Numbered from the stretch's first letter, positions 7,578-16,926 are shown. The stretch is DNA of 64,000 nucleotides from Endozoicomonas gorgoniicola (GCF_025562715.2 NZ_JAPFCC010000001.1:4764501-4828500); one strand, 5' to 3'. Numbers and translations are program-made. The notes: generated from the letters alone by a model not told the origin.

Positions 7578-8907
7578 GGTTCTTCCCTGTTTTAAGTGGG
7601 TAGTTTTCAACGACGTACGCCAGTGGGGTACAAGTCCAAGCCTCCAAGATGAAAGTAGATCGCTGTCTTATATCTTTCACGGTTTCGAAAGCCACAAGCC
7701 CGATTCTTCAAACTCTGAATCTTGCTGTTCACTCCCTCTGCTCGACCGTTATTAGCCTCAAGGACAATAGCGTTGATGATACCCCACAAGTGCTCTTTGA
7801 CCGTTCTGGCAACTTCTTTTATGGGCTCAAGCCGACATCTCTGCGCCCAGCATAGCCACCTCTTCCAGGCCTTGATTGCCCAAGCTCTGGACTTGTAATT
7901 CCATAAGCTCATTGCCATTTGCCGGATGGCCCAGGCGCGAGCTGTTTTAAGTGTCGAGTTTCTCAGTGGTTCGAAGTTATCCCACTGCTCTTCAGACATG
8001 TTTTCAGGGTTAGTCAGCCAGTCGTAGCGAGTCCCCTTAAGCAGCTCTACACCTTGGTTTACAAGGGCTTTGTTCTCTTCTATCCGAACCTTGTTGACAG
8101 CTTTACCCAGAGACTGAGCAACGTGAAACTTATCAAATGCAATCTTCTGATCTGCGTCTGGAACATTCTCACTGACTGACTTGATGTAAGCCTTGGACAT
8201 GTCCATCGTCACGCATTCGATCCCCTCTTTATGGTCATAGGGCAGTGTGTCAAAGTACTCGTTGAGACTGTCACTTTTACGGTCATCAGAAACGTGAATA
8301 ACAACGCCTTGGTCGTGGTCAGTGACCACTGTGACGTATTCATGATGCTTTTGAAATGAGGTTTCATCAACAGCGATTCGTTTTGGTGGCTTAGCATCAC
8401 GACGAGCCAGTCCTCTCTTCACTGCACGCTGCTGAATACCGTCTATGGCATTCCAACCAAGCTTCATTTGTCGTGCAACTGCCTTCGTAGTTGCCTCCTT
8501 TAGCCAGTCAATAACAAGGGCTTCAAACAGAGCTGTATATCGAGAGTCAGATTCAGCCCAGGGCACATTGATGGCTAACACCTTATGCTCAGGGCACTGG
8601 GTCCGTGGAACCCTGGCAACTAGAATAGTCTGAAACTGACAGGTATCCAGATGACGCCACTTCTGAGTGATGTGGTCGTAGCCAGAGCAGGGCTTATCGC
8701 AAACACTGCATTTGCAGGCCTTTTTACCATTGTGTTCAATGAATACCCGAACCTGTTGATCCTGTAATGACAATTCAACTTCAGAAACGAACCAAGGAGA
8801 CTCAATACCCAGTATTTGAGAATAGAGTTGCTTATCACGCATCGGTGCATCCTTGCATTGAGTGCTTCAGAATATAATAAATCACCCACTCAAATTGAGG
8901 AAGAGCC
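7578..8907 (-). mobile_element. ISL3-family insertion sequence, copy 1 (1330 bp)
   Basis: Ends were set by comparison with the second copy at 18048-19377 and by flanking 8-bp repeats. The terminal inverted repeats are GGTTCTTCCCTGTTTTAAG (left) and GGCTCTTCCTCAATTTGAG (right, read inward), each continuing TGGGT. One transposase gene fills the element. It interrupts an exported-protein gene. Confidence 0.95.
7607..8842 (-). CDS. ISL3-family transposase, copy 1
   Basis: A 411-aa transposase of the ISL3 (DDE, transposase_12) family. It has an N-terminal cysteine zinc finger (CKCSVCDKPC about residues 42-51 with further Cys/His), a helix-turn-helix region (TKAVARQMKLGWNAI), and a catalytic core beginning RIAVDETSFQKHHEYVTVV and continuing VTMDMSKAYIKSV. 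The C-terminal part contains NGRAEGVNSKIQSLKN with the third acidic residue. It starts at ATG 8842. The product is identical to the copy at 18077-19312 except the penultimate residue (Arg here, His there). The frame is full length, so the enzyme is probably functional. Confidence 0.93.
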   Translation of the reverse strand: MRDKQLYSQILGIESPWFVSEVELSLQDQQVRVFIEHNGKKACKCSVCDKPCSGYDHITQKWRHLDTCQFQTILVARVPRTQCPEHKVLAINVPWAESDSRYTALFEALVIDWLKEATTKAVARQMKLGWNAIDGIQQRAVKRGLARRDAKPPKRIAVDETSFQKHHEYVTVVTDHDQGVVIHVSDDRKSDSLNEYFDTLPYDHKEGIECVTMDMSKAYIKSVSENVPDADQKIAFDKFHVAQSLGKAVNKVRIEENKALVNQGVELLKGTRYDWLTNPENMSEEQWDNFEPLRNSTLKTARAWAIRQMAMSLWNYKSRAWAIKAWKRWLCWAQRCRLEPIKEVARTVKEHLWGIINAIVLEANNGRAEGVNSKIQSLKNRACGFRNRERYKTAIYFHLGGLDLYPTGVRR

Positions 8908-9164
8908 CTAATTTGCTTGTGCAGACTTTTAGCTTCTTCCATTTTAACAATAGTTACAGATTCTGCTTTAACTGAAGATCGGTATATTAATGGATTTTTT
9001 TCTGAAGAGTAAAAAACTTGTTTTTCTATACCCAACTTTTCAGCAAACGGCTCTGCCTCTAAGCTTTGTCCATATAAAATATTATCGGATCCAAAGCAGT
9101 ATCCAAATACGAAACCAGCCGTTAGTATTGCAGCTTTAGCACATTTAATACTTTTTTTATACAT
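8908..9164 (-). pseudogene. N-terminal part of the exported protein gene split by ISL3
   Basis: It starts at ATG 9164 with AAGGAG 8 bases upstream; a TTG at 9170 is too close to that ribosome site. The first 25 residues look like a signal peptide or membrane anchor (MYKKSIKCAKAAILTAGFVF). Coding continues to the ISL3 target site at 8908-8915, after which the frame enters the IS. The remainder of the gene is at 7086-7569. The function is unknown. A putative promoter would lie in the AT-rich 9165-9262 gap. Confidence 0.8.
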
Positions 9165-9262
9165 AATCAAATCTCCTTATAAATATTAGATTTATAAAAA
9201 ATAAGACAAGAACAATATATGTAAGTTCAATTGTTTTTTATCAATCTTTTAATAGGCCGTTT

Positions 9263-10186
9263 TTAATTAATGTCAGGCCATGAATCGTCGCTTTCCCTGT
9301 TTTCCGTATCGTCATTGTCATTATCACCGTCACCTTCAGGCTCGGGGTGGTAAAAGAAAGCACGGGATTTATATGCTTCGGCCTGCGGTGGTTGATAGTT
9401 GCCCAGAGTTGTCGACTTTAGCCAAAAGCCGAGTACGTTAATACCGGCTGCGCTTAACGTGTTGACAACATTCTGGACATTACCCGGTAAGTCATCAATG
9501 AATAAAACGGTATCGTACCTATTACTGAGGTTGTAAAACTCTAACAGATAATTTCCTTTAGGGTTATGGTTGGTATATATGACGTTTTTTCTATACCCTG
9601 AATCTTGTGAGTTTATAAAATGCGTTTGAGTGGTTAATGTATTAATGACATTGCCTTGTCCCGTAAGATTAATGCCTAATTGCCCCAGACGGGCTTGAGA
9701 CCCACTACTTCTCATTGTTAACCCAATAACATCCGTTATTTTCGTTAAATGATTGACCCATCCTGCCAGTATTCTTGGAATATAATTCTGCCGACTTGTT
9801 GTTGGTTTTTGATGAGTCAGGCCGCAGGCCTGAGCATTATAAGAACCCGTCATGCTGAATGCGCAAGAAGCTCTTACATTTTTCATTTCTCTCCACATTT
9901 CCGGTCCGAGCTGCAAAAATTCAGGTTCATACTGTTCTTGCGAAAGGGGCTTGTTTTTTTGTTCTCTTATCAGCACATTGTCGAGATCAAATACGACAAG
10001 CACCCTTCCGGTATGACTCAATTCGACTGCTTTAGAGATAAACTCCGCAATGGACTCTATTGCCCTTATCTCGTTGCAGGACTGTGCGTCTGGCTTTGGT
10101 TTTGTCGGGGGGGGATCCATCCCGTGGGAAGCAATGCCAAAAAATAAGAGTAAGCACAAGTAATAGTTGCGCACTGAATTGTCCAT
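9263..10186 (-). CDS. Exported HAD-like protein (DUF2608 type)
   Basis: A 307-aa protein with an N-terminal signal peptide (about residues 1-22, YLCLLLFFGIASHG). A HAD-superfamily motif I follows as VVFDLDNVLI (Asp-x-Asp), with a later motif-II-like serine/threonine segment (TMRSSGSQ) and an acidic VLFIDDLPGN as motif IV. This arrangement matches DUF2608-type proteins known from Legionella, chlamydiae and other host-associated bacteria (recollection). A phosphatase-like fold is likely; no substrate is known. The C-terminus is acidic and Asp/Asn-rich (DGDNDNDDTENRESDD). It starts at ATG 10186 and is divergent from dnaB, sharing a 120-base control region. Confidence 0.65.
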   Translation of the reverse strand: MDNSVRNYYLCLLLFFGIASHGMDPPPTKPKPDAQSCNEIRAIESIAEFISKAVELSHTGRVLVVFDLDNVLIREQKNKPLSQEQYEPEFLQLGPEMWREMKNVRASCAFSMTGSYNAQACGLTHQKPTTSRQNYIPRILAGWVNHLTKITDVIGLTMRSSGSQARLGQLGINLTGQGNVINTLTTQTHFINSQDSGYRKNVIYTNHNPKGNYLLEFYNLSNRYDTVLFIDDLPGNVQNVVNTLSAAGINVLGFWLKSTTLGNYQPPQAEAYKSRAFFYHPEPEGDGDNDNDDTENRESDDSWPDIN

Positions 10187-10306
10187 TGAAATACACTAAG
10201 GAAGGCGTAGTGTAGCTCGTGATTTAATTATCATGCTCAAAAATTCACTCTGTTTACCGCTGTTGAGTTGCGGTATTCTGTAGTGCTAACTGACAACCTG
10301 TTTATT

Positions 10307-13054
10307 ATGGCCATGCAAAGTACCCTGCAAGAAGCTGAATTACCCATTGATCAAGCAACCGTAAACCTGAAAACTCCGCCTCATTCTATTGAGGCGGAAC
10401 AGTCTGTACTGGGTGGCCTGCTGCTGGATAACGAAGCATGGGACAAGGTTGGAGATAAAGTCACAAGCGATGATTTTTATCATCCCCGACACCGCATTAT
10501 CTATTCGGCCATGGCAAAGTCTGCCAATGAAAGCCTGCCTTTTGACCCGCTGACACTGGCGGATACGCTGGATCGTCAGGGTGATCTGGACGACGCTGGT
10601 GGTATGTTGTACATCACTGAACTGGTGTCCAGTGTAGCGGGTATTGCCAACATTGAAGCGTATGCCACGATCATTCAGGAACGCTCTGTACTTCGTAAGC
10701 TGATTCAAACCAGCCAGAAAATCACTGAACGTGCCTACAACCCTGAAGGCCTGAATAGTCAGGATGTGTTGGACGAGGCCGAGCGTCTGGTTTTCAACAT
10801 TGCTGAAGAGCGTCCGAAAACCGGTGGCCCCCGGGGGGTTCGTGAAATTCTTGATAATACCGTCAAGAAGATTGATGAACTGTTTAATGCCGGTGATGCC
10901 ATTACAGGTATCACCACCGGTTTTACCGATCTGGATAATATGACGTCGGGTATGCAGCCATCGGATATGGTCATAGTTGCTGCACGTCCGTCCATGGGTA
11001 AGTGCATCGTTTCGGGTAGTCGTGTACTTGATCCTGAATCCGGTGAGCTGGTAAAGATTGATGATATTGTTGCCCGGCAGTCCGGTGCGCTGCTTTCTCT
11101 GGGTGATGATTTTCGTCTAAGTCCTGCAACGCCATCGGCTTTTGTGGATGATGGCTTAAAACCTGTCTTTAAAGTTAAGACCGCTTTAGGGCGAACCATA
11201 GAAACTACATTGACCCACCCTTTTCTGTCTGGTGCTGGCTGGCAGCCACTGGGCAATCTCAAAGTGGGTGATGCCGTTGCTGTGCCAAGAGTTTTACCCG
11301 TGTTTGGTCATAAGCGTCTACCTGACCATAAAATCAGGTTAATGGCTTATTTTATTGGTGATGGCGGAACAACACAGGCGTCTCTGCGCTTTACCAATAG
11401 CAATGAAAGAGTGCTGGAGGATTTTATTGCAGCGGTTAACGATTTCGGTGGGGTTAAAGGCGTTCGCATTGAAGGCAGTAAAGGTACTCCGTCTGTAAGG
11501 GTTAGCAGTGATCTGGAACAGGTTTCTGAAGCTCGTCGGCGGGTTTGCGCAGAAGAACTATTTCCCGGCGGTTATGAGCAGGCGGTCTGGAATGATCAAA
11601 ACCCATTAACAAAATGGCTGGATGCACTCGGCCTGAACAACAGGCTGGCACATGAAAAAACAATACCAGATGTTGTTTATCAGTTGGAAAAAGACAATCT
11701 GGCCAGGTTTCTGAGTCATCTCTTTACCTGTGATGGCAGTGCTTTTGTCCAGGCAAACAACCAGTGCCGTATATCCTACTCATCCTCAAGCTATGAACTG
11801 ATCAAAGGGCTGCAACATCTTCTGCTGCGCTTTGGTGTTAATGCCAAAGTAAGAGATAAGGTAACCAGCTATGAGGGGGCGCAGGTTCCTTATGAGCTGG
11901 AAGTGCTGAGCCAGTCTTCAATTCAGGCATTTATTGACAATATTGATATTTTTGCCAAAGAGGATCGTATTGAAGCGGTTCGAAAGGCGCTGGCAGGAAA
12001 AAAACCTCATGACAATAGTGACACCCTGCCAGAGTCAGTTTGTGAGTATATTTTAAAACTGAAAAGTGACCGGAGCTGGAGAGAGATTTACACCAGTGCC
12101 GGGAAGGCTTATCCGGAAAATTATAACCCTCACCTGACAGGAAAAAGCCGACGTGGAATCAGCAGAAGGCGGGCTTCCTTATTTGCTGAACTTTTTGCTG
12201 ATGACTATTTACGTCGTCTTGCCAACTCGGATGTCTATTGGGACAAAATTGTTGCTATAGAACCTCAGGGCGACAAGCAGGTATACGACCTGACAGTGCC
12301 GGACACCCATAACTTCGTTGCAGAAGACTTCTGTGTTCATAACACGACCTTCGCCATGAACCTGGTAGAAAACGCATTGCTGAATACCGACAAGGGCATT
12401 ATGGTCTTTAGTCTGGAAATGCCCAGTGAACAGTTGATGATGCGTATGCTGTCGTCTCTGGGGCGGATCAATCAGTCTAAGGTGCGTTCCGGTAATCTGG
12501 AAGAGGAGGACTGGCCCAAGCTGGTGTCGGCGGTTGAGCGTATCAAGGACAAGAAACTGTTTATTGATGATACGGCTGGCATAAGTCCTTCGGAAATGCG
12601 TTCCCGCGCCCGCCGGATTGTAAGGGAGCATGGTGAACTGGGTATGATCATGATCGACTATCTGCAACTGATGCAGATACCGGGTTACGATCAGGGACGA
12701 ACCAACGAAATTTCTGAAATTTCCCGTTCTCTGAAAGCCATTGCCAAAGAGTTTAATGTGCCGGTGATTGCGTTGTCGCAGTTGAACCGATCCCTTGAGC
12801 AGCGCCCTAACAAACGTCCGGTTAACTCAGACCTGCGTGAATCCGGAGCGATTGAGCAGGATGCCGATGTCATTATGTTTATTTATCGTGATGAAGTGTA
12901 CAACCCGGATACCGAGTACAAAGGGGTGGGCGAGATTATCATTGGTAAACAGCGTAATGGCCCTATCGGTTCTGTAAGGCTGGCATTTATTGGTCAGTAC
13001 ACCCGGTTTGAAAATCTGGCTCCAGATGCCTACAACTTTGATGACGATGAATAA
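10307..13054 (+). CDS. dnaB: Replicative DNA helicase DnaB containing an intein
   Basis: DnaB hexameric replicative helicase, interrupted by an intein. The precursor is 915 aa; removing the intein (11003-12343) gives a 468-aa helicase, the usual size (E. coli 471). The N-terminal domain begins PPHSIEAEQSVLGGLLLD. Walker A is ARPSMGK in the left extein joined to TTFAMN in the right extein. Walker B is MIMIDYLQLM, and the C-terminal motif RESGAIEQDADVIMF is intact. The frame is open from a TTG at 10268, but ATG 10307 (or 10313) gives the usual N-terminus; no strong Shine-Dalgarno is seen. The gene follows the ribosomal block as in Pseudomonas, with an accessory segment inserted between. Confidence 0.95.
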   Translation: MAMQSTLQEAELPIDQATVNLKTPPHSIEAEQSVLGGLLLDNEAWDKVGDKVTSDDFYHPRHRIIYSAMAKSANESLPFDPLTLADTLDRQGDLDDAGGMLYITELVSSVAGIANIEAYATIIQERSVLRKLIQTSQKITERAYNPEGLNSQDVLDEAERLVFNIAEERPKTGGPRGVREILDNTVKKIDELFNAGDAITGITTGFTDLDNMTSGMQPSDMVIVAARPSMGKCIVSGSRVLDPESGELVKIDDIVARQSGALLSLGDDFRLSPATPSAFVDDGLKPVFKVKTALGRTIETTLTHPFLSGAGWQPLGNLKVGDAVAVPRVLPVFGHKRLPDHKIRLMAYFIGDGGTTQASLRFTNSNERVLEDFIAAVNDFGGVKGVRIEGSKGTPSVRVSSDLEQVSEARRRVCAEELFPGGYEQAVWNDQNPLTKWLDALGLNNRLAHEKTIPDVVYQLEKDNLARFLSHLFTCDGSAFVQANNQCRISYSSSSYELIKGLQHLLLRFGVNAKVRDKVTSYEGAQVPYELEVLSQSSIQAFIDNIDIFAKEDRIEAVRKALAGKKPHDNSDTLPESVCEYILKLKSDRSWREIYTSAGKAYPENYNPHLTGKSRRGISRRRASLFAELFADDYLRRLANSDVYWDKIVAIEPQGDKQVYDLTVPDTHNFVAEDFCVHNTTFAMNLVENALLNTDKGIMVFSLEMPSEQLMMRMLSSLGRINQSKVRSGNLEEEDWPKLVSAVERIKDKKLFIDDTAGISPSEMRSRARRIVREHGELGMIMIDYLQLMQIPGYDQGRTNEISEISRSLKAIAKEFNVPVIALSQLNRSLEQRPNKRPVNSDLRESGAIEQDADVIMFIYRDEVYNPDTEYKGVGEIIIGKQRNGPIGSVRLAFIGQYTRFENLAPDAYNFDDDE
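11003..12343 (+). other. DnaB intein with LAGLIDADG homing endonuclease (447 aa)
   Basis: Protein-splicing element inside the P-loop, between Lys and Thr of GKT. It starts with Cys (CIVSGSRVLDPESGEL, block A) and has block B as TTLTHPF with its His. Two LAGLIDADG-type endonuclease motifs are present (LMAYFIGDGG and FLSHLFTCDGS). It ends in block F (VYDLTVPDTHNFVAEDF) and block G (CVHN), followed by Thr as the +1 extein residue. All splicing residues (Cys1, block B His, C-terminal His-Asn, +1 Thr) are present, so it is probably active. Boundaries were set by restoring a standard Walker A motif. Confidence 0.95.
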
Positions 13055-13062
13055 TCGTCATC
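13040..13062. terminator. Hairpin across the dnaB stop codon
   Basis: GATGACGAT (13040-13048) and ATCGTCATC (13054-13062) form a perfect 9-bp stem around GAATA, spanning the TAA. It is followed by AATCCTTT, with no clear T-run. It could serve as a weak bidirectional terminator between the convergent dnaB and the gene at 13070. Confidence 0.4.
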
Positions 13063-13069
13063 AATCCTT

Positions 13070-14572
13070 TCAGCGCACTGGTCTTTTGTGAATCATGAAC
13101 AGGGTTCGGCTGAGGTTATCCAGTACTTCATCGGTGGGGATCTGTGTGGATGCTCCGAATGCAGTAATATCAACCTTTATTCTGGTTGAATGGAGGTTAA
13201 GTAAATTTTCTTCGATGCTCTGCATTACCGCCACTTGTTGATAGCGGGCATTGGGTTGATTGCTGACGGTTAAAATGTTGCATTTTCTCACCCCCTTACA
13301 GGGAGAGATTGCTTTGACCCATTCCCGTACAGTCTGTTTGGTGGTAGGACGAATTTTCTCGGAAACACCAGAGGCTTGTTTAGGGGTCATATAGGTGAAC
13401 AGGTGGCCCGAATATTCTTCAAGGAATTGGCATGAAGCCCTGTAGAAGTCGTCAGTTAACTCGTAATCGTACTCGTTCTTTCTATACAGGTAGTTGGCTA
13501 ACCCATGTTCAGGGAAATGTCCCTGAGGGTGAAAGCCGAGCTTTGATCGTCTGTGGTTGTTAAAAAAATTATAATCCTGGCACATAAGGTTTACAGCGTA
13601 TACGATCGCTTTATAAGCTGTATCTTCGGTCAAATCAGAAACGTGGGATTTCTCATTCTCTGAAATGTAGACCATGCCTTCTTTATCAATTTCGAACCAG
13701 ATTGTGCTGTGCCTTTTATCCACTTCAAGTTCGTAACCCTTCTGATAGCCCGTGTTAACAACCCTGTTGCAGGTGAGCGCTGTGATATCACCCATTTTTC
13801 TTGAGAATTGATGATTTGGCTTTTCTACAGCCTGCTCTTCGGACATTGAGTAGTTATCGTAGAAAGCAACCATCCCTAAAAAACGCATTTGCATTTGTTG
13901 AATGCTGCCCCCAAGCAAAAGGGTGTGGTCGAAAGGGTCTTTATCAGATCTGGAAGGTACAAGAGTCTGATACATACTCGAGCTGCGCAGTATTTCAACA
14001 ACCTTATGCTTCATGTCTCTGTCATTGTCATGGGTTTCCTCGACGACCTGCCCTTCAGGTACTAGCCAGTTCTGAGCTTCCTGTTGCTGAGCCAGGGTTA
14101 ATCGGTTATGGCCTTTTTTCTGGGTAAGGAGGACAATGGTGAATAAATCGAAGTTATGACTGGTTATTCCCAGTAACTGCAGCAGCTCAATAATACTGTC
14201 GTGCTGTGGGGCAGAAAATACGCTGTGGTCAAGGCCTCTGATTAATGCAGCAGGGCAGGTTGGGCAGAGTTTTTCCAGATTTATGTCGTTATATTGAGCA
14301 AACAGAAATTTTTCATACGTCGTATACCAGCCTTCGTTTGATTTTATAATTTGCAGGTATGGGTGGCTGGTGACGGAGCGGGAAATTTGATTATAATCGT
14401 CGCTATAGGGATAAATGGCGGGTTCCGCCGACATCGCAAAGCTAGAGTGGTACTTTAGCACTAGAAAAGTAAAAAATATTCCAAAGCTCTTGTACCTGTA
14501 AGATAAAAAATATCTGATATAGAAAACACCTGCTACAGAAGCGCAATAAATAAGTGCCGGGAATAACTTCAT
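13070..14572 (-). CDS. Unknown 500-aa protein with N-terminal membrane segments
   Basis: I do not recognise this family. ATG 14572 begins a basic, hydrophobic N-terminus with two possible membrane segments (about residues 2-20 and 28-45; FFTFLVLKYHSSFAMSA could be a signal-peptide end). The remainder is soluble in character, with Tyr/His-rich segments and no enzyme motif I can name; two cysteines (LCPTCP, about residue 98) could bind metal. AT content is higher than in the core genes. It lies 39 bases downstream of another unknown exported-protein gene in the same orientation (14612-15598), so the pair may be an operon. The 3' end is convergent with dnaB. Confidence 0.65.
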   Translation of the reverse strand: MKLFPALIYCASVAGVFYIRYFLSYRYKSFGIFFTFLVLKYHSSFAMSAEPAIYPYSDDYNQISRSVTSHPYLQIIKSNEGWYTTYEKFLFAQYNDINLEKLCPTCPAALIRGLDHSVFSAPQHDSIIELLQLLGITSHNFDLFTIVLLTQKKGHNRLTLAQQQEAQNWLVPEGQVVEETHDNDRDMKHKVVEILRSSSMYQTLVPSRSDKDPFDHTLLLGGSIQQMQMRFLGMVAFYDNYSMSEEQAVEKPNHQFSRKMGDITALTCNRVVNTGYQKGYELEVDKRHSTIWFEIDKEGMVYISENEKSHVSDLTEDTAYKAIVYAVNLMCQDYNFFNNHRRSKLGFHPQGHFPEHGLANYLYRKNEYDYELTDDFYRASCQFLEEYSGHLFTYMTPKQASGVSEKIRPTTKQTVREWVKAISPCKGVRKCNILTVSNQPNARYQQVAVMQSIEENLLNLHSTRIKVDITAFGASTQIPTDEVLDNLSRTLFMIHKRPVR

Positions 14573-14611
14573 CTGTTCGGTGATACCTGTGTATGTCTAG
14601 TACCTGATGCT

Positions 14612-15598
14612 CTAGTGGTATTTGCCTGCAGTTTTAATCCAGTGTCGGAAGGCATTCAAGCTATCTGCTATGGCATCCATAGTGTAATACCTGGCAGAAG
14701 TATTTTCGTACAAATCAAGGCATGAATGGTTGAAAATATGTTTGTGAGTCAGTTTGCTACGAATAATGACTTGTGCTTCTTCGCAATAAGGTTGCAGGGT
14801 GGCAAGAAAAATAACGGAGTAGCCTTCAAAGTTTCGAGACTCGTTTAAAACATCTTCGAGCTGTTGGCTGAAGTGAAGTGTAGCGTCAACTGGAATGGAC
14901 GTAACATAAGGTTGGTGATCAAAGAAGTACCTGAGCATTTCTTTAGCCAGGTCAGCCTGTGTAATTTGGTGTTGTTTGGGTAATAAATTATCAGGATGGA
15001 AAAAAACATTATCGTTCAAGTTTAGTTGCAATAACTCTTCATGGGTGTAATGAGTGGATGTTGAGGTGACCAGTAAAACATGAGAAGGAAAATTACTGAG
15101 ATGAGCTATTCCCTTCGTTAATTTTTTGAGTTTTTTCAGGTTTTTATACATGGACTCCGCATGAGATGAAAAGAAAATTAGCAGAGACGAGGAACTTTCT
15201 TCGTACGGAGATGAGCCAACCTTATTGTGATAGCTACCTGTCAATGGTGTTTTGCCCAGTGCATTAACAATTTTTATTTTCTGCTCGCTTGTTATTTCGC
15301 TGGAAAGAACAGTCCCTTTGTCCAGGCTGGAATCCAGTATAGATGTCATATTATCGTAGCTGCCATAGTTCAGAGGGAGCTGAGTGGCTGAAAACAGCTC
15401 ATATAGCTGTTTACTGTATTTCATGATTGTTTTGCTGGCACCGTTAGAAAGCAGATTATCACGGAAGTTGATGTATTGTTGTGAATTAAATTCATCAATA
15501 TTAGGCGTTGCAAGAGCAACCCTGTGAACCGTCGATAATAGAATCAGCATTCCAAAAAGATACCTCAACCACATCGTTCGTAGCATCAGCAAACTCAT
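14612..15598 (-). CDS. Unknown exported protein, 328 aa
   Basis: The frame is open from a TTG at 15658, but the first ATG at 15598 gives a clear signal peptide (MSLLMLRTMWLRYLFGMLIL, cleavage after about ALA). I find no recognisable domain. The mature part contains a Ser-rich stretch (EESSSSLLIFFSSHAES) and a Lys-rich helix (NLKKLKKLTKG). No strong Shine-Dalgarno is visible. It shares orientation and spacing with the 500-aa gene downstream. Both look like accessory genes placed between dnaB and srkA. Confidence 0.6.
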   Translation of the reverse strand: MSLLMLRTMWLRYLFGMLILLSTVHRVALATPNIDEFNSQQYINFRDNLLSNGASKTIMKYSKQLYELFSATQLPLNYGSYDNMTSILDSSLDKGTVLSSEITSEQKIKIVNALGKTPLTGSYHNKVGSSPYEESSSSLLIFFSSHAESMYKNLKKLKKLTKGIAHLSNFPSHVLLVTSTSTHYTHEELLQLNLNDNVFFHPDNLLPKQHQITQADLAKEMLRYFFDHQPYVTSIPVDATLHFSQQLEDVLNESRNFEGYSVIFLATLQPYCEEAQVIIRSKLTHKHIFNHSCLDLYENTSARYYTMDAIADSLNAFRHWIKTAGKYH

Positions 15599-15936
15599 CT
15601 GTTTTGTATTATGAAGCGTAGTTAGACAAGATAGACCAAATTCAAGCTGTTCAAGCAATCAATTAGTAGAAAATAATCATTTGATTATTCCTGAAAGGGT
15701 CTAAAGAAGGGGCTGTAGAAAAAATAGATGTTTTCTAAGCACAAAATGAACGAAGTATGAACATAAATATTAATTGTATAGAGATTGATATAACAGGGCT
15801 TTCAGTTAAACCTGTTTAAGCGAGAGCTGGAAACCAATGTTCAGTGTGGTGGAACGACACTTATCTGGTCGAACCTCATTACACTCTGGGTGTTGGATAG
15901 CCGCTATGGCGTGGCTACCCAGCAGTCTTTCACTTT
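15599..15936. other. 338-base intergenic region with one hairpin
   Basis: No gene is supported here. AT-rich sequence to about 15800 probably holds the promoter of the leftward gene at 15598. Near 15884-15924 an imperfect inverted repeat (GGATAGCC with GGCTA, flanked by CTGGGT/ACCCAG) lies downstream of srkA and may be its terminator, though it lacks a T-run. Confidence 0.4.
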
Positions 15937-16926
15937 TTAAGGCATGATGGACAGTGGCGGTTCATCTAAAATCGCCATCTGTTCCCTTAATTCGAGAATA
16001 TGTTCAGACCAGTAGCGCTCCGTGTTAAACCATGGAAAGGCCATGGGAAACGCCGGGTCATTCCACCGCTTTGCCAGCCAGCCGCTGTAGTTGATCAGAC
16101 GCAGGGTTCGGAAATACTCTACCAGGTTCAGCTCGATTGGGCTGAAGTCGTAGAACTCATTGTATCCTTCCAGCAGTTCAGACAACTGCGCTGTCTGGTT
16201 GGCGCGATCACCCGAGAGGAACATCCATAAATCCTGAATAGCGGGTGCCATACAGGTGTCGTCAAAATCGACAAAATGAGCGTTGTCGTCACGCCAGAGG
16301 ATATTGCCGCAGTGGGCATCGCCGTGAACCCGGATGGCTTTGGGTTGATAATGCTTTTCGATGCTGTCCAGTTTTTCCAGAATATCTCTGCTCAGGGTTT
16401 CATAAGCAGGCAGAAGCGCCACAGGAATAAAATCGTTTTCCAGCAGCCATTGGACGCTGTCTTTGCCATAACGCTGCAAGTTGATACCAGGACGATGCCC
16501 GAAGGGTTTAGCGGCTCCAAGCTGGTGTAGCCTGCCCATACAACGCCCCAGGGTGAGCAGGTGGTCGAAGTTATCCAGTTCAGGAGGGTAGCCGCCTTTG
16601 CGCTCAAAGAGAGCAAACTGAAACCCTTCAAATTCATGCAGGGTTTCACCCTGTTCGTTCTTTAATGGAGGAACAATGGGAAATTCCATGTCATGGAGTT
16701 CAAGGCTGAATTCGTGTTCTTCCAGAATTTGTGCTTTGGTCCAGCGCTGAGGGCGGTAAAACTTGGCAATGATGGGTAAGCTTTCTTCAATGCCCACCTG
16801 GTACACGCGGTTCTCATAACTGTTTAGTGCCATAATGCGGGCATCGGAAAGATAACCCTGACTTTCAATGGCGTCCAGCACCCGATCCGGAGTGAGTTGA
16901 TCGTAAGGGTGAGAGCTTGGGGTCAT
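15937..16926 (-). CDS. srkA: Stress response kinase A (SrkA/RdoA/YihE)
   Basis: A 329-aa protein kinase of the YihE/RdoA type, a choline/aminoglycoside-kinase-fold Ser/Thr kinase. In E. coli it counteracts stress-induced death (established). It shares characteristic segments with E. coli YihE: LNSYENRVYQV, AKFYRPQRW, ILEEHEFSLEL, the catalytic VHGDAHCGNILWR and the metal-binding VDFDDT, plus AIQDLWMFLSGDR. ATG 16926 gives the family length; an upstream TTG (16944) would add only six residues. It stands alone with no operon partner. In enterobacteria srkA precedes dsbA; no dsbA is here. Confidence 0.93.
   Translation of the reverse strand: MTPSSHPYDQLTPDRVLDAIESQGYLSDARIMALNSYENRVYQVGIEESLPIIAKFYRPQRWTKAQILEEHEFSLELHDMEFPIVPPLKNEQGETLHEFEGFQFALFERKGGYPPELDNFDHLLTLGRCMGRLHQLGAAKPFGHRPGINLQRYGKDSVQWLLENDFIPVALLPAYETLSRDILEKLDSIEKHYQPKAIRVHGDAHCGNILWRDDNAHFVDFDDTCMAPAIQDLWMFLSGDRANQTAQLSELLEGYNEFYDFSPIELNLVEYFRTLRLINYSGWLAKRWNDPAFPMAFPWFNTERYWSEHILELREQMAILDEPPLSIMP

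Noticed and set aside
10268..10306. TTG start extending dnaB upstream
   Set aside because: The added residues do not resemble DnaB; ATG 10307 gives the family N-terminus.
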